Position numbers and translations under genes: made by a program. From Chaunax sp. Z400 (Eukaryota > Chordata > Actinopteri > Lophiiformes > Chaunacidae): a DNA stretch of 64,000 nt. Positions 36,291-47,930 of this stretch are shown here, one piece after another. Position 1 is the stretch's first letter; every line of letters begins with the position of its first letter. The stretch is from contig CM075184.1 in the NCBI GenBank assembly GCA_037577475.1, forward strand, positions 30,215,094 through 30,279,093, given 5' to 3'. The notes under the pieces are model-generated. The model made no database searches and was not told the DNA's origin. It was given only the letters and a program-made list of their open reading frames with translations.

Positions 36291-38604
36291 GATCCTCTAA
36301 GAATGTAAATGCACACATACAGTATGCAGCTTTAGAGAGCTCCTGATGAACAATTCATCTCAAAATACTTGCCTCCTCTTTTACTCTATAGAAAGAATGC
36401 ACTTTAGAAAGTTTTACTTCTGTATCACCCTCCAGTTTTAAAAAGTGCTGTAGTTGCACATACACTTCCAAGTCATATATTTTACCAAATGAAACATTGA
36501 TGTTCCCTTTAAAGGCTCCATCCTTCTTACTACATGTTTCACAGACAATAGCAGTTTGCCAGCAATTTGTTTCAGCCATGATTTATGGTGTGATAAATAT
36601 TTAAAATCAAATTTGGCAAAAAGACATAGATGGATGTACCACCCCCGGCTGCCGTGGGAGCCACACACTGAAATACAGGGACGTCCCTGCCAAACTCTCT
36701 TATATCCACACATACACACAGGCACATAAAGACACACACACGTTCAGTACAGTACCTGTAGATGTGCACATCTCCCAGACTTATCACTTTTGCTTCTCTA
36801 CACCATTTTTTCTGCATTTAGATGACAGTGCTTGCATGAAAGTGTGGGCATGTGTGTGAGAGCAAAAAATGAGAGATTGGCGGCATGCATAACATTTTAG
36901 CTGTAAAATGTATGTGTGTACTAGCAACAGAGAGTTGTTTACAGGGTTGTGTGTGTGTGATGAAGGTTGGGATGGGGGGAAAGATGTGCGTCAAGGCTGT
37001 GTCTGGAAGAGGCAGAACAGTGGTGTGTTTACAGTCTAAACAGTCCAGCTGTGTTGAGTGCAGAGTTGCCGGCTCTCTGCCAAGGATTCACTTCAGTTGC
37101 ATGACACACAAATGATTTGTTTGACTATGAGTTTAGGAAAATTCGCCAACAAGCAAACTGACGCAGAGTGACCATATACTGATTTCATACCACTGACTGT
37201 GGCAAGTCCTTCATACAGGGCGCTCTGCTGAAAATATTAAAGCATTAGCAAACATTGTACTCCTTTTTTTCTTTTACTGCAAACATTTAATCTCAATAAC
37301 ATATTTTGTCATTGAGGGTATGAATAAAAATTCTCAGTACACTCATTTGCTTATTTGTGGGAATGGCACCAACCATGTTAGGTTACCTCAAAACTTTAGG
37401 AGTTTAATTTACGTGAAATATTTATCAAACTTAGTAATATCAAACTAAAACTACTATTTGAAGTATTTAAGGATTAAAAAGCATTTTGAAATGATATTAT
37501 AATAAAGAATTTGGTTTCAATTGCCAGTATTTTGCTTTTAGTTTGACCCTAGAAGTAACTGGAAATATTATTTTACCCACTTCTTTCAGTTTTTTTTTAA
37601 GTTATAGTTTTTAACTATCTTTTTAAGACTGAAAAGGAGGGAAACTCAGAAGTTATTGCATTTAAGCTTGATTTTTTCAGTGTTACTTGTTTACTAACAC
37701 CATGATGTGTACAATAATATTAGCTCATCTCAAAAGAGACGAGAAATCAGTGAGCAGGTGACGCCTAGTTGATGTATGACCATTGAAATGTTCCATTCAT
37801 CACCATTTAACAGTAAATGCACTTTTTCCGGGGCTTGTCGTTTGCTCTGTGATGACTAATAGCCTGCTGTTAGATGGCTGATAAAGGTACAGTGTAAATA
37901 ATCTGCTTGGGAACAGACGATGCTCCCTGTACTGTACCTGTCCGGTGCCTCGAGAGGCTTTTGTGTACCGAGAGGAAAAGTGCGTGGCAGTGCCCACTTT
38001 GCGAGTGGTTTGAAAAATATAGCCCTACTTCATTCATCAATCAACTTACCTGTGGCCTCCAGGCTTCATCTTCAGTTTGCTCTGTGATAGATGTGAAGAA
38101 TCTTTTCAGTTTTGGTTTCCAAGAATTTCTTTTGGGATATCTCTCATGAATGCAGCACGCTGAAAGAATGCAAAGTGAAAAAACGCTAAAATTAGTTTTC
38201 TCAATTTAGTGCTCATGATTTGGAATAATATTTTTGCAAATCAATGATTAAAATAAGTCAATAGCTGAGAACTAAAATAATGCTTAGTTACCTATACAAA
38301 GGAGCTGAAGCTTTGGCAAGCAGGTGACCTGAGGCTGCTCTCTAATTGGTTGCTTTGGATTTTCCAGGGGACACAGCTCTGGACAAGCAAGGAAGCACCT
38401 ATTACATTTTTGAATGCTGAAAGATAGGGCTTTTTGGAATGTTTCTGTCAATTACATATAACCTATGTGATGTGCCATGGAAGAAATCATCAGTTTTTGG
38501 AGTGAACCCTGATAAAGGGACAGTAAAACTAATAATGATACTAATGTGATTCCAAATACTAGGGGTTGGTTTCCATAGGACTATTGCTTTTAGGCGCAGT
38601 GACA
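36291..38604. other. Unique sequence with GT/CA-rich patches
   Basis: Impure CA/GT patches occur around 36700-36760 and 36850-36960. No domain is seen in the overlapping frames (36355-36817, 36885-37115). No repeat family is recognised until about 38605. Confidence 0.5.
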
Positions 38605-38672
38605 TAATGGGGGAAAATGAGCTGCCTTGGTGGTTTGCACTCTTTGAGTGCTCTCTAGTTTCCAAATATTCC
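38605..38672 (+). repeat. Teleost interspersed repeat 3'-end fragment
   Basis: GAGCTGCCTTGGTGGTTTGC, then ACTCTTTGAGTGCTCTCTAG, matches the end of a common fish repeat (GCCTTGGCGGAGGT, then CTCT..GAGTGC..TCTAGT). A related copy ends near 39.8 kb. Confidence 0.5.
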
Positions 38673-39084
38673 TTATTTAATTGAATCCATTCCTCCCACT
38701 GTGTGGTATGGTAATCAAATTGTATGATGGAGAGTAAAAGTGGCAAAAGTGTTTTTTTAGTTTTTTTTTAATAGTAAGCAGTTCTCCCTATTCAATTATC
38801 TAAGTTGGGTTTATAGATTCCCCCTGAAAAAAACAATTATCTAACAAACACTTTTAAATTGACAAATAGTCTATTATGTCACTGGATGGAATGATTTTTA
38901 TGATTCTTTCTTTCATGTTGCAATTCATTTCTCATATATCTTACATTAAAGCGTCTACCTTAAATAAATCATGTTTATCACCGTAGAATGTAAAACTTCA
39001 AATAAATGCAACATATTCAATTAACAACATGCAGTTTACAACTTACGTACTAATATTACTGCAGTCAAGGTTGATTGCTTTTAC
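38673..39084. other. Unique AT-rich sequence
   Basis: T-rich tracts, no gene or repeat recognised. It lies immediately upstream of the CpG-bearing ORF. Confidence 0.5.
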
Positions 39085-39459
39085 TTGCTTCAAAATGGCG
39101 GCCATATTGACGGGCAAAGGGCCAAAGGTGAAACGTCAAACAACACTGGAAGGAGGACAAAAAAGTTTAGCCAGAATGTAGCCCTAGTTCGTTATTTTCT
39201 AAAGTATTTTTTAGAAACGGAAAGGAAGAACACTAGCGACAGAGAGCTATCAAAACTGACCAAAGAAGACTTTCACTCCTGTTGTCGAGAGGAGAACACT
39301 GAGGACGTGATGAAGGACCTGATGCCTACCACAGAAGAAGATCAAGGAGAAGAAGAACAAGAACCAGAACCTGATGCTAGGCTATTCCAACTGCGTCACC
39401 TGCCACGTCACCGACTGAAAGTGTTTGAGGTAAAATGTCAGCTTAAAATCAGGTTTTAG
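39085..39459 (+). CDS. Unrecognised acidic ORF, possible exon or retro-fragment
   Basis: The frame has 124 residues and no early ATG; it opens on a TTG. It contains LVRYFLKYFLETERK, then SKLTKEDFHSCCREENTEDV, then an acidic stretch EEDQGEEEQEPEPDA, then LRHLPRHRLKVFE. GAG followed by GTAAAA at 39430 would be a usable donor at a codon boundary. The segment keeps CpGs at higher density than its surroundings. A separate ATG at 39095 in the context CAAAATGGCGGCC starts a 28-codon frame (MAAILTGKGPKVKRQTTLEG...) that ends at TAG about where the longer frame becomes acceptable. One frameshift could have separated a single coding sequence. I recognise no family. It could be exon 1 of a gene, a pseudogene or part of a transposon. 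Confidence 0.25.
   Translation: MLQNGGHIDGQRAKGETSNNTGRRTKKFSQNVALVRYFLKYFLETERKNTSDRELSKLTKEDFHSCCREENTEDVMKDLMPTTEEDQGEEEQEPEPDARLFQLRHLPRHRLKVFEVKCQLKIRF
39093..39103 (+). promoter_or_regulatory. YY1-like initiator at an ATG
   Basis: AAAATGGCGGC nearly matches the YY1 site AAGATGGCGGC, which in vertebrate TATA-less promoters often overlaps the start codon. No TATA box or long CpG island is evident. Confidence 0.3.
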
Positions 39460-39629
39460 ACATCTTGTTTGCTAATGTATAGACAGTTTTTGAATGTACT
39501 ACAGCAGCTTTTAGTGCTCCAACTATTTTGCTAACAGTACTAAACGCTAGCTCGATAGTGTTATATTAGAGGCCTGCCTTTTCGAACTAAGTTCTAATAT
39601 GAGGCCACACAGGTGTATCCATATAGGTA

Positions 39630-39812
39630 TTATTACTTCCGCCTAGAAGGTTACGTTTTTGTCGGCATTTGTCTGCCTCTCTGTTGGCAAAATTACTCAA
39701 AAAGTTATGAACGGATATTGATGAAATTTCTCTGATTTTTGTGGAGGCCGTATCATTACTGAGCTGCCTTGGTGAAGGTTTGCGCTCTAAGGCTAAGTTC
39801 ACATTGTGGATG
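39630..39812 (+). repeat. Teleost interspersed repeat fragment
   Basis: Blocks ACTTCCGCCTAGAAGGTTAC, TTTTTGTCGGCATTTGTC, GGCAAAATTACTCAAAAAG, GGATATTGATGAAATTT and GAGCTGCCTTGGTGAAGG, then TTTGCGCTCTAAGG, follow the order of a common fish repeat, with its middle shortened. The end matches 38605-38672. The frames at 39587-39932 are shadows. Confidence 0.5.
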
Positions 39813-40934
39813 AAACGTCTGTCTGAAGAGATCAAAAAATCTCCAAAAATGTCATCAAAATCCTTTCATAACTTCGAGACAAAACAATGGCAAAAACATC
39901 ACCTCCTTGATGGAGGTAATTTGTGGCTTTAATAATTGCAGGTTTAGAAGTCACTTTATCCTCAGTGTGCTTAGTGTTGATACCTAAAGTCCCTCAGTAT
40001 ATGAAGGTGCAGTAACACAGTAACACAGTTCCACTGTCTCTGAGTCACTGCAGGACATTTTGACATTTCATAGCAGGAAAAGCACAGGTGTATTTAATAA
40101 CCATAACAATTATAGCTTAATTCCACTTCTTCACCTCAATAATCATGCTATTATGCCTGCTAGCTGATTGGCAAGGCTTACTAGGATATTTAAAAATAGA
40201 ACCGAGCCATAATTAGCGTTATTACTCACACCCACCTGTGACTTTTCTGTCATGATTCAAGTCAGAATGTCTGTGAAAAGGTTTTAATTCAGTACATAGT
40301 AACTACCTGATGACTTGACTGATACAGGTCTTTGTCACAGAACAGGACCGGAGGTTTGAGATAAATCTAGAAACACCGTTCACAGGAGGGTTCTTCAGTC
40401 GTATCTATTGCTTCAAGCTCGACAACGTCTAACTATACTCACTCGGCAAAAGGTTACATCATGACTTTCCACTGATCATGTGGCAGATTCTGTGAGCAAA
40501 TGAATGCCAGACCCAGTTTCTCTCCAAACCAGTTTTGACCTCCTATGTCATCTGGATGATGTCTCTCTACTCTACTACTCTCTAACTCTACTTTGGCTAA
40601 TTCTATTCATCACTAATTATCTATTTATCCATCACTAATTTGGGGCCTGTTATTAAAAAGATTGTGAAGTTTTCTAAAGAAAATAAAAGGTTATATAATA
40701 CACAACATGTATATAACTGATGTGAAAATAGAGTTTTCATTGACAGACCTGTCATGAAACTTTGGAAGTGTTCCCCAATAGTTATGAGAGTTTGCCTTCA
40801 TGCTGCAAGAATGACAGTAAAAGAAAGATTATAGTGTAAGATTGTAGCTGCTCTCTGATCTTTTCTTCCTTTTGTAGTCAATTTTGAACTCCTTTCATTG
40901 CAATTTATATTAGTTTTTCTTTTCTTTTTTTCAG
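39813..40934. other. Unique sequence, nothing recognised
   Basis: It contains a short direct repeat CAGTAACA near 40011-40025. It ends in a long polypyrimidine tract leading into the exon candidate at 40935. Confidence 0.45.
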
Positions 40935-41020
40935 AGCAGATGAGGTAATAACACTGCAATCTCTGTCCTCCGGTATGGCAGTGTATAACCCCCGGTCCTC
41001 CGTACCTGCTCTCCAGATAT
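40935..41020 (+). CDS. Orphan internal exon candidate, 86 bp
   Basis: A long polypyrimidine tract ending TTTTCTTTTCTTTTTTTCAG is followed by 86 bp and then a consensus donor, GTAAGT, at 41021. Only one frame is open: one base, 28 codons, one base. Its peptide, starting ADEVITLQSL and ending SSVPALQI, has a normal protein composition. The segment is richer in GC and CpG than its surroundings (CCTCCGG, CCCCGGTCC). The phase requires two bases from an upstream exon. The donor at 39430 is at a codon boundary in its own frame, so the two do not join. I do not recognise the protein. If real, the window lies within the introns of a large + strand gene. Confidence 0.35.
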
Positions 41021-44000
41021 GTAAGTCATATAAGGTGACATTCCTTGTGTGGTTTTAATCCTGCCATTAGTTCTTTCTTGGGTCAATACTGAAAATGAAA
41101 TATATGAATGTCACGATTCTTAGCCTTCATTCATTGTTATGATAATTGTCCCAAGTGTTCCTCTAGTCTTAACAAAATCATCACAAAATTAGCAGTATGC
41201 AACTGTTATATATTGCTCTATAACATACAGTGTGAAACCAATATTGTTATGCTTGATGTCACAAACCAAAGACAAAATACTTCCTCTGTAATAATAGTGT
41301 GAATTATTTTTTAAAGCTGTTTGTGCAGTAGGTTTTTGACAATACTTTTTAACGTGTAGTCCAGTATCATATCTGTTTGTTTGTGTATTTTGGTAGTGTT
41401 GAAAACTATCATGAACATTTTTGAGGATCTCATTTGTAGTCATTTCACTTAATATGGTGTAGTTTTTAAGAATGCTGCAGATTTCCACTGAATACCGTAT
41501 ATCTCAGCTAAACTGTCATTTACTGTATACTGCATGTAGGTTTTATTGTATTATATTTTTAAATACTTTGCATACTTCATCCAAAGTACTTCATCCGAAC
41601 ACTTTGCTGCTAACATCCCTGCAGATAATTAAGGTCAAACCGGTGCTGTATACTGACAAACTTTATTGCAGCCTCTCTGCTTTGGCTAAGTAGCTATTTT
41701 AATACACTTTACCCACCATGGCAGACATGTTTTTTCCTCTTAACTAAACTAACATCCCACTTATTATCAGCCAAGCAACTTCCTAAAGGCTCTCTGACAG
41801 CATTGGTGCACAAACGAGTACAGGGGAGGAGGAGTAGGAGGCAGGCAGAGGACGGGAAAACAGTAGAAAGGAGCTTTTAAAGCAAGCTGAGCCACCAACT
41901 GCTCTTGCACATCTTTTCTCTTATCTTAATAAGTAATGAGGCTGCCACAGGCTGACAATGAAGTATTTTGAAAATAGTTCTAATGTATGGCTTTGAAAGG
42001 AGTGGCTGGGCATTGATGTATGGCACAAACAGGCTTGGAAACAAGTGAAATATTAATGGGCTGTTTCCCAGGAGTTAATGTGGGATTTACCTGATTGCTT
42101 TGGAGAGAGACACGGCCTGGGATGAGGGTTCTGGGGCAGCAGGACAAGGATTTCAGGGGTTGACACTTGAGGGTTAGAGTGATGTGAAGGCGTGGAATTG
42201 GCTTTCAGTAATCAGATTTTTACAATCATCCAATGCAAATGAACATTCATTTGTCAAGAATAGCTCATTACTATTGGTCTGATTGGCAAGAGTCAAATAT
42301 TAAACCATACAGAATAAAGCATTTGCCTATAATTAGAGGAATTAGAATATACAATTTCCACTTTTTTCAAACAAAGCTGTTTTCTATTTCTACTGGTAAA
42401 AGCTATTTCTGTTTATTAACTCTTGCAAATTAATGAAAACTGATCCCTCTCTTTTCCTGTTGCTAATTAATCACCTGAGACTGTTCACTTTACACTTTGT
42501 CAAACCAGCCTATCATATCTGGATACACCACAAGGGAGCAGTAGTGTAAAAGGAAGAGAGCTCAGCAGGTTGATAAATGCATCATAGAACATGGAGGACA
42601 ACTGAATACTGTTTCTGTTTTGACATTTAAGTGGCAATTTTCTGGTGTGATAGACCTGCAGTGAAATTTTTTTTTAAAACAAGTGGCAAAAAATATTTTT
42701 TTAGTGAAAAGTCAAAACATGTATGTACATTTCCAGGTGCCCCATTTTGCTTGAAATAAAGAGCGTCATTACTGAAAGTTCTAAGAAATAGATTTTATGT
42801 TTTACCATCAGTACAGAAATAGCAGAAAGACTGACTGTGTTAAAAGAGTGAGCATATATTAATCGTTTAAGTGCTTTACCCAGGAGACGAGGCCTAAAAC
42901 AACACTGACACACAGAATTAAAAAGTTCCGTTTGTGAGCTGCAGTGGCATCCCAGAATCCTTGGAAATGCCATTCAAGCTCTGGAAAGGTCAATAGTTAG
43001 AATAACTTTTGTTGGAGGAAAAAGAAAACTTGGCTGTACCATCACAAATTGCTTCCAGATCCTTTCTTTCTCTCTGAGCAAGTTATTACCAAAATTGAGT
43101 GCAGACACTGACATTTCTTTTTTTTTTTTTTTTTGCAGAATTATACTTTCCTCTTTGAAGTGTAGAATTAGTGGGCACCCACCTAAATCTGAAACATGAC
43201 CCTGTTTCTTGTCAAGTCACCCACTTCCTATTTGTTGCATGTATGACATCAGTGCTCCTGGGATTTTATTATAAATTAGGTTATGGAATGGTTTTTGATT
43301 GATGGAAAATTACCTAATATTTCAAACAAATGACCATGTTTTAGTCGTTGTCTTTGGTTCTTGCACGTGTTGCTCAGAGGAATCATGTTTTTGTTACCAT
43401 TCAGTAACTCACACCCTTATTTTATTAAAACAATATCAGTCTTGGAGCGTTTACCATAGTGCATGCATGAGTCATGAGACAAGATAATCATGTGCATCTT
43501 CTGTTCTACATATTTTTATTTTTTTTCAACCTAGTTGACTAATGTTGAAGTTTTTACCAAAATATCTTCTGTCCCTGTAGGACCTGTGGACACAAACACT
43601 CTTTTGGACTCCTTTGACAAAAATACAGTACATAGTTCAATTTAGCCTGAAACTTGCTTTTATGCTGCAGCAAACCAAATTTGTCAATCATTTCACCAAA
43701 AAAAAAGTTATATAATGCAAGCAATAACGAGGGTGTTTTTTTATGGTTTTGTGAGCCATCTTAATTTACATTTTCTTGGCATTTGGAGCTCGATTGATCA
43801 TGTTTACAGTTTACAACAACAGTGATTAGAACGTCTTTAAATGTGTGTAAGGATGATGTTTCACAGTGTTTAGTACTTTGGATATCAGCCCTCCTAACAG
43901 GGTCTATCACTCAGGTTTAACTTCTACATTTAGAACCCAAATTGCCTCCACTGTGTGATAGCTTTTTCACATTGTACTTGTTCTCTTTATGACTGGAAGT

Positions 44001-45526
44001 GTAATATGGTGTGTTAAGCCCTTCCCAATGTTATAGCTCTATGCTCTCAGTGAGACTGTGATGGCGGCAGCTGCTGTGACACGACGACTTTCTCATCTTC
44101 TGTCGCACACAAAGAAATCCTTTACCTCACAGTCTGCTCTAATGAGGCCTCACAATGCGAGTCTGTTCGTGCATATTTATTTTCATTTTACCTTTTGGAA
44201 AACTCTGTTACAGTAAACTTCTATTTCATTGGCTCATCAAGCATATTTAGTCACTATAATATCCTGTCTGAAGGCCACATTCTCCACACTCAGGCTCTAT
44301 TCCCTTTTTGACTCCTCCTGAACAGAGAGACCACTGCTGCTTGAAATGAAAAACAAATATTAATATTTGCTGGTGTTACTCTGGAAGGTAAAATATTGGA
44401 GGCCCCGGGAAGTGTTATACATTCCCCACTTAATGACACATTTACTTCCTGTTCTTTTCAGGTAACTGTATCATCCATCATCTTTATTGTGCAGGATTTC
44501 TATTTTGTTTGCTTTTAAGAATTCTATAAAGCAAACTAAAGAATGCAGTTGCACTTTATTTGAACTGTAGTGTGCAGATTCAAATGCTGTATTTGTTGCT
44601 AATGCTAAATGGCTACCCTCTAAACATACATTTACTGTAGGACTTAACAACATCAGAGTTTCACTGCACATTATCAACGCCAAATATATTCACTTTAATG
44701 AAATGAGTGTCTTGAAAATTTGAAAGACAAATAATCCTATTGTTCTATGTTTTCTTTAATCTTGTTTGTCATCTGTTTCGTCTCTTTCATGGCAAATGAG
44801 CTAAACTCAAAATACGACTGAGTTGATTGACACACAATAATTTATCCCAGGTGGGAACTATGTGTCTTTCAAGGATGTTTTTGTTGTATCAATGCAATTA
44901 TTTGACCAACCATGGAGAGCTTTGCACAAATGATTTAGAACAGTTGCTTAAAGCTACAATCCCCAACACTGAAAAGCTGGTTAGTATTGAAGTGTCTTTA
45001 TGAGAAGAAGGGAGAGCATGCTCTGTAATTTCAGTCCGATGGATGGCCTTCACATCACTGCTCTCACATTAGGAGGCCAATTACTGCATGAGGAGATGAA
45101 ACAGGCTCAGTAAATATGAAATAGGTTGTCCAGGGTGACGTTAATAGAGTTAACCCAGGGACAGGGTGGGATCAAAGGGGCCTCAACCATATTAACCAAT
45201 CTGTCTGTGTCTGTGCACACAACAACTGATCGAAGATAATGACAGTGTGTCATCAAAACAAACTGAACACTAACACGAGTGTGTGTGTGTGTGCTTGCTC
45301 TTGTGCACATTATACTTTGAGTCCTTCTCGTCTATGTCTGCTGAGAAATAAATACACTTTATACCACTAGATGTCTGCTGCTACTGTCAGCTCCTTAACT
45401 GGTGAATCTGTTAACACGCCAACATCCAGTACAGATGGGACAGACCTCTTGGTAAGGGGTGGTAGACAGTTAGCGGATGGTCTTTAATTAGATTCATTGT
45501 TACATAGGTTGTTTACCGTAATATAC
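41021..45526. other. Unique sequence, nothing recognised
   Basis: About 4.5 kb with poly-T runs (for example near 43117-43134), no transposon family and no convincing exon. A TCF/LEF-like ATCAAAGG is at 45171-45178. Confidence 0.5.
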
Positions 45527-45555
45527 CACCCCCCACCCCCACTCCCCCTCCTCCA
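45527..45555. repeat. C-rich simple tract
   Basis: Impure CCACCCCC/CTCCCC repeats; the proline-rich frames on both strands here are artefacts. Confidence 0.8.
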
Positions 45556-45559
45556 TGCT

Positions 45560-45800
45560 CCTGACAGCACCTTTGAAATATGGCACTTTTGCTGTCTTCA
45601 GCTTTGCCGCCCAGATTTAAAAGCATATTGGTGTTTATGCACGGAGAGCTATAATGATCCATCATACCATGTGGACATGGGGGCTGAGCCCTCTGCTCCA
45701 CATAAATAAGCGGCAATTTGGCCATCTGCTTGGATTCTTCCCGTCTCCCTGGAGACCCCCATCTGCCTTTACATTATCAATTACACTTCAGCCATGCTGC
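45560..45800. other. Candidate conserved non-coding element
   Basis: Unique, GC-richer sequence with dense site-like words, including AAATAAGCGGCAATTTGG and CATCTG E-boxes. It also holds a perfect palindrome, GTCTCC-CT-GGAGAC, at 45743-45756, loosely resembling an RFX X-box. Flanking simple repeats stop sharply at its borders. Conservation is inferred from texture only. Confidence 0.25.
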
Positions 45801-45825
45801 TACCATCACCACAGACTTAGCGCCA

Positions 45826-45848
45826 CCCCCCCACCACCACCACCACCA
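45826..45848. repeat. (CCA)n trinucleotide repeat
   Basis: CCACCCCCCCACCACCACCA-type run. The tryptophan-rich minus-strand frame here is an artefact. Confidence 0.85.
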
Positions 45849-46539
45849 TACGACAAACATACGATCACCATCCACCGTTACACAACAGCACAACAGAAAC
45901 TTCTGCACTTCCTTACCCATCACCAAATATTTATCTAAAGTCAGATGATGATGTTTTCTTATTATTTGACTCACTGATGACATAATTCTGCTCTGAAATA
46001 TGGAAAATATTCTAAAATGAGATTCATTTTTGCATTAAACCTAAAACCTTTTTTTGTGATCGTGTGAGTGGTGTAATACTGCAATGGTTAGAGCCATATT
46101 ATTCCCCCAAATAGAACATAAAAAAACACGACTTTCTGGCAATCACAACATGAATTCATCATAACACCTTTAAACAGACAAAAGCAATGCCAGCTAGAGA
46201 AAATTAGTTATGAAGAAAATATGCTTTAGATATTGTTTTAATACCACAATACTTAATCTCTTCAGTTGTTGAGCATATAAACATGTATCAATAGTCTGAA
46301 GTGTGCCTTGCCAAATGAAAATAATCTTAGGAGCATAAAGCTATTGTAGCTTGTGTTGTCAGATATATATTTGCATAGCTGTCTTCCAATATTGGTTTGT
46401 GATTTTTCTCAGATGGTCTGATGAGTTTTCTCCAAAGTGTGAATGCGAGGAAACACCAGCTCAGGAATGAGAAGCACCTTTGTTCTGCGGTTTCCAGGAA
46501 AAGCGTTGGGGTTCCCAAGGGGACAGGTATGTGTGGGAA
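45849..46539. other. Unique sequence, nothing recognised
   Basis: No gene or repeat seen. One POU octamer (minus strand) lies at 46369-46376. Confidence 0.5.
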
Positions 46540-47280
46540 GTGCACGGTGCCTCATTAATATGGAGACAGGTGCTCTTTTGATGAGTTCATAAGCAGTTCA
46601 ACAGCAGCCTGGAAGTGGTGCATTTTACAAGACTGTTCAAAGATCTTTGACATCTGAGAAGAGCCAGCGAAGCCAATAATCCTACTTTCAGAATGTGAGT
46701 CTTTCCTCTAAGATCAATCCCAGATCGAAACATCAAATAGAACTGCTGCTTTTCTCTCTTCAAGCCCCCCCCCCCTCCTCCCTTACAAAAATCACTTACT
46801 AGATGGTATTAGACAAGCTAGCAAAAGTGTCATTACCGCTGGGAAGAGGGGATGGATGGATTTCCATCGAAATGTGGAATATTTTCCACCGATTTAAGCC
46901 TGTAGTTAAGAGCACAGCATTATTGATAAGACTGTGCTCTGGGTCCAGCGATGTGCCCAAGGGCCCAGGGAGAAGCAATCCACAGAAGTGTGCTTTCATG
47001 TTCATCTTATGTACAAGAACAAAGCGAGGATTAAGTCTGGGCCTTTCATCGGGAGGAGCATTTTAATATATATATTTATTTCATTTGTAAAAACTTTTGC
47101 ATGTATTCCTAAGGAAGGCCCTTTGCTCGGCTGGAGTCATTTCAACAGCACCATACCAATGTCGTCTCTGGCATGTCTGACGGTCACCGTCTCTGTCCCT
47201 CCCCTGCTAGAGAAGACTGTGGGAAACATTTGTAACACTAATGGGGATGATTTGCAATTAGTTACAACTCAACGGTGCAC
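46540..47280. other. Candidate conserved non-coding region
   Basis: Unique sequence with words such as CCTCATTAATATGGAGACAG, AGATCTTTGACATCTG (TCF-like) and TAATGGGGATGATTTGCAAT. A C-run at 46765-46775 splits it. The frames at 46799-47317 have no domain. The claim rests on texture alone. Confidence 0.22.
46765..46775. repeat. Poly-C run (11)
   Basis: Eleven consecutive C bases followed by TCCTCCC. Confidence 0.9.
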
Positions 47281-47544
47281 ACAAAAAAAAGACTTTTGTT
47301 TACAATATGATGTATGAACTGAAATATGCTCGAGGTCATAGTTGAAGGTTTTAGTTTGCAGAGTTCGTAGCACAAATTGTCTTCAATTGGAGTAAACTGT
47401 TGTCTTCATGTAGTGAAATCAGGTTAACTATTTCTAGCCCCTTTCTTTTAATTTGAACAGATGCTTTATTTTGACAACACACCGCTCAGTCTGTTTGTAT
47501 TGATGCTGTCATTTCTTGAGGCAAGAGTGGGTCCAAGTTAGATT
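47281..47544. other. Unique sequence, nothing recognised
   Basis: AT-rich spacer between two candidate non-coding elements; no gene, repeat or motif cluster is seen. Confidence 0.45.
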
Positions 47545-47830
47545 GTAGATATGCTGGGAATCATGTTTCATCCGCCTCTAAGGTTTATAAGTAGATTACC
47601 TTTTGTAATTCGTTTTGTTACACCAGTCAATAAGCATCCAATGCAAATGTGGTTCATTTGTATTTGAATTGATGTCCTGTCCCCATTAACTTATGCCTCT
47701 AATGCATTCTGGTACATTAGTAAATAGACCTGCCGGATTAATCATTAGTTCATTGGGATCATTTGCTTTCCTCATGCTTAATCGAATCTCTGACATTGGT
47801 AATAAGGGCAGACTTCACCTGCCTCCCTGG
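47545..47830. other. Candidate conserved non-coding element with POU octamer
   Basis: It contains a perfect octamer ATGCAAAT (47641-47648) within CCAATGCAAATG, plus several TAAT words (ACTTATGCCTCTAATGC, GGATTAATCATTAG) in unique, low-repeat sequence. This looks like an enhancer-type element, but conservation was not tested. Confidence 0.25.
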
Positions 47831-47901
47831 ACACTCAAAAACAAGGAAGAGTAATTTTCAGGGGGAATGTTGTGGTCTTTTATTTGTTTCATTCATCCCA
47901 T

Positions 47902-47930
47902 TATATTTCCATATCAGAAATGGAAATATA
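47902..47930. repeat. Perfect inverted repeat, 11-bp arms
   Basis: TATATTTCCAT (47902-47912), a 7-nt loop, then ATGGAAATATA (47920-47930). A third partial copy, TATATGGAAAT, follows directly. Confidence 0.8.

Noticed and set aside
35960..36346. 128-residue plus-strand frame
   Set aside because: Antisense shadow of the deleted LINE on the minus strand.
45743..45756. RFX X-box call for the GTCTCC-CT-GGAGAC palindrome
   Set aside because: Two mismatches per half-site from the GTTGCC/GGCAAC consensus; kept only as a palindrome.
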